Under the pieces are notes generated by a model. It did not search any database. It was not told the origin of the DNA and saw only the letters and a list, made by a program, of their open reading frames with translations. A DNA stretch of 64,000 bases, taken from contig NC_037640.1 in NCBI RefSeq assembly GCF_003254395.2, forward strand, positions 2,319,501 to 2,383,500. The letters are read 5' to 3'. Of this stretch, positions 63,318 through 64,000 are shown in pieces (positions within the stretch are counted from its first letter, which is position 1; every line of letters begins with the position of its first letter). Source of the stretch: Apis mellifera. Taxonomy: Eukaryota > Arthropoda > Insecta > Hymenoptera > Apidae. Both the position numbers and the translations under genes were made by a program.

Positions 63318-64000
63318 GTAATAATATATTTTTTCTTAACAAAAATGTACTTAAGATAGATTTCTTTTGTTTTTTTCTTCGAATGAAATGAATATACAGT
63401 AGTTTATCGTAATAAATTTTATTTCGTAAAATTATTTTAATAATATATATACATATATACATATTCGTTTTTCAATGTGTCTAACTGTATAACTGTATTG
63501 TTTATATTTTTTTCTTTTTCTTGTTCATGTTGTACTGTAAGCTATAAACATATTTTATTATATCTTTTCCAAGAAATTAGAATTAGAATGCTAGACGTTT
63601 CGATCTATTATCGAGCTATCGAACGTATTCTCTACTTGTATTTCGATAATCGAAATTGCGAGGTATCATTGTAATATCGATAATTGCAGTCAGTTTAGAC
63701 GAGTAATTTTTCCGTGAAGTGTGTGATTTTTTTGTTGCGTAGTTTTAGTTTTATAATTGTTCTTTTTTTACTTATATTTTTGGTGGATATTATATATTTT
63801 TAGTGGACGTTAATAATACGTATTCTTTATCGTAATTAGAAATTCTTTAGTGATTTAATTATTCTTTTTCTTTCATTTATCAATATTTTAGAATGACAGG
63901 TTAGAGTTATAAATATTTTACATTTTGACTTTTTAACATTAAATTAGTGTTTGATTATTATTTTATTTTGATATATTTAATTAGTTTTTTACATTTATAT
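63318..64000. other. Right end of window, AT-rich
   Basis: No conserved gene seen. 63590-63720 is less AT-rich and contains TTTCGATAATCGAAA-type inverted repeats. An acceptor-like AATTGCAG before 63691 could begin a further exon of the transcript starting near 62.84 kb. Confidence 0.4.

Noticed and set aside
1..64000. CRISPR arrays, prokaryotic operons or viral genes
   Set aside because: No regularly spaced direct repeats, no ribosome-binding-site-led gene chains and no viral protein similarity seen; the window is nuclear insect DNA.

Overview
This is a eukaryotic, insect-type window. It has intron-rich genes with GT-AG introns of 55 to 1100 bases, very AT-rich intergenic DNA, a Drosophila-like U6 snRNA and an elongator tRNA-Met. 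The extreme AT bias, broken by a CpG-rich block around a homeobox gene, fits a hymenopteran, most likely a bee such as Apis. The species call is inference. All gene models below were joined by hand from splice signals and reading phase; every model that lies wholly inside the window closes in frame.

Layout. 1-8.4 kb: Sec16, the COPII/ER-exit-site scaffold, minus strand, running off the left edge. 9.0-10.3 kb: Sec22, an ER-Golgi SNARE, plus strand and divergent from Sec16. 11.1-12.6 kb: the snoRNP assembly factor ZNHIT6/BCD1, minus. 12.8-15.2 kb: ZGPAT, a CCCH plus G-patch protein, minus. 15.56 kb: tRNA-Met(CAT). 16-24.5 kb: a GC-richer block holding one small Bar-like homeobox gene (20.7-22.2 kb, minus). 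25.6 kb: U6 snRNA, minus, with its own TATA box and a CTCF-like motif just upstream. 26-36 kb: a gene desert. 36.4-38.6 kb: AK8, minus, with both P-loops degenerate, divergent from ABCF1 (39.1-41.3 kb, plus). 42.1-46.7 kb: the JNK kinase kinase hemipterous/MKK7 with a long SP-rich tail, plus. 48.9-54.1 kb: the H3K9 methyltransferase G9a/EHMT, plus, with a 3' UTR probably reaching 55.65 kb. 55.7-64 kb: very AT-rich DNA without a clear conserved gene.

How the genes relate. Sec16 and Sec22 act at the same ER-Golgi step and are divided by one divergent promoter region. AK8/ABCF1 is a second divergent pair. ZNHIT6 and ZGPAT follow each other on one strand. Nothing here forms an operon; most neighbours are ordinary housekeeping or signalling genes.

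The least explained part is 58.3-63.4 kb. It contains a 445-base foldback element, then GC-containing blocks (60.79-61.99 kb) set in T-rich DNA. These blocks pair through at least five successive or nested long-range complementary segments of 11 to 16 bases. One of the blocks recurs 1.6 kb further on. Next comes a promoter-like segment with a two-exon, 53-codon reading frame. Together these suggest a structured non-coding RNA locus and a short spliced transcript that I cannot assign to any known family.
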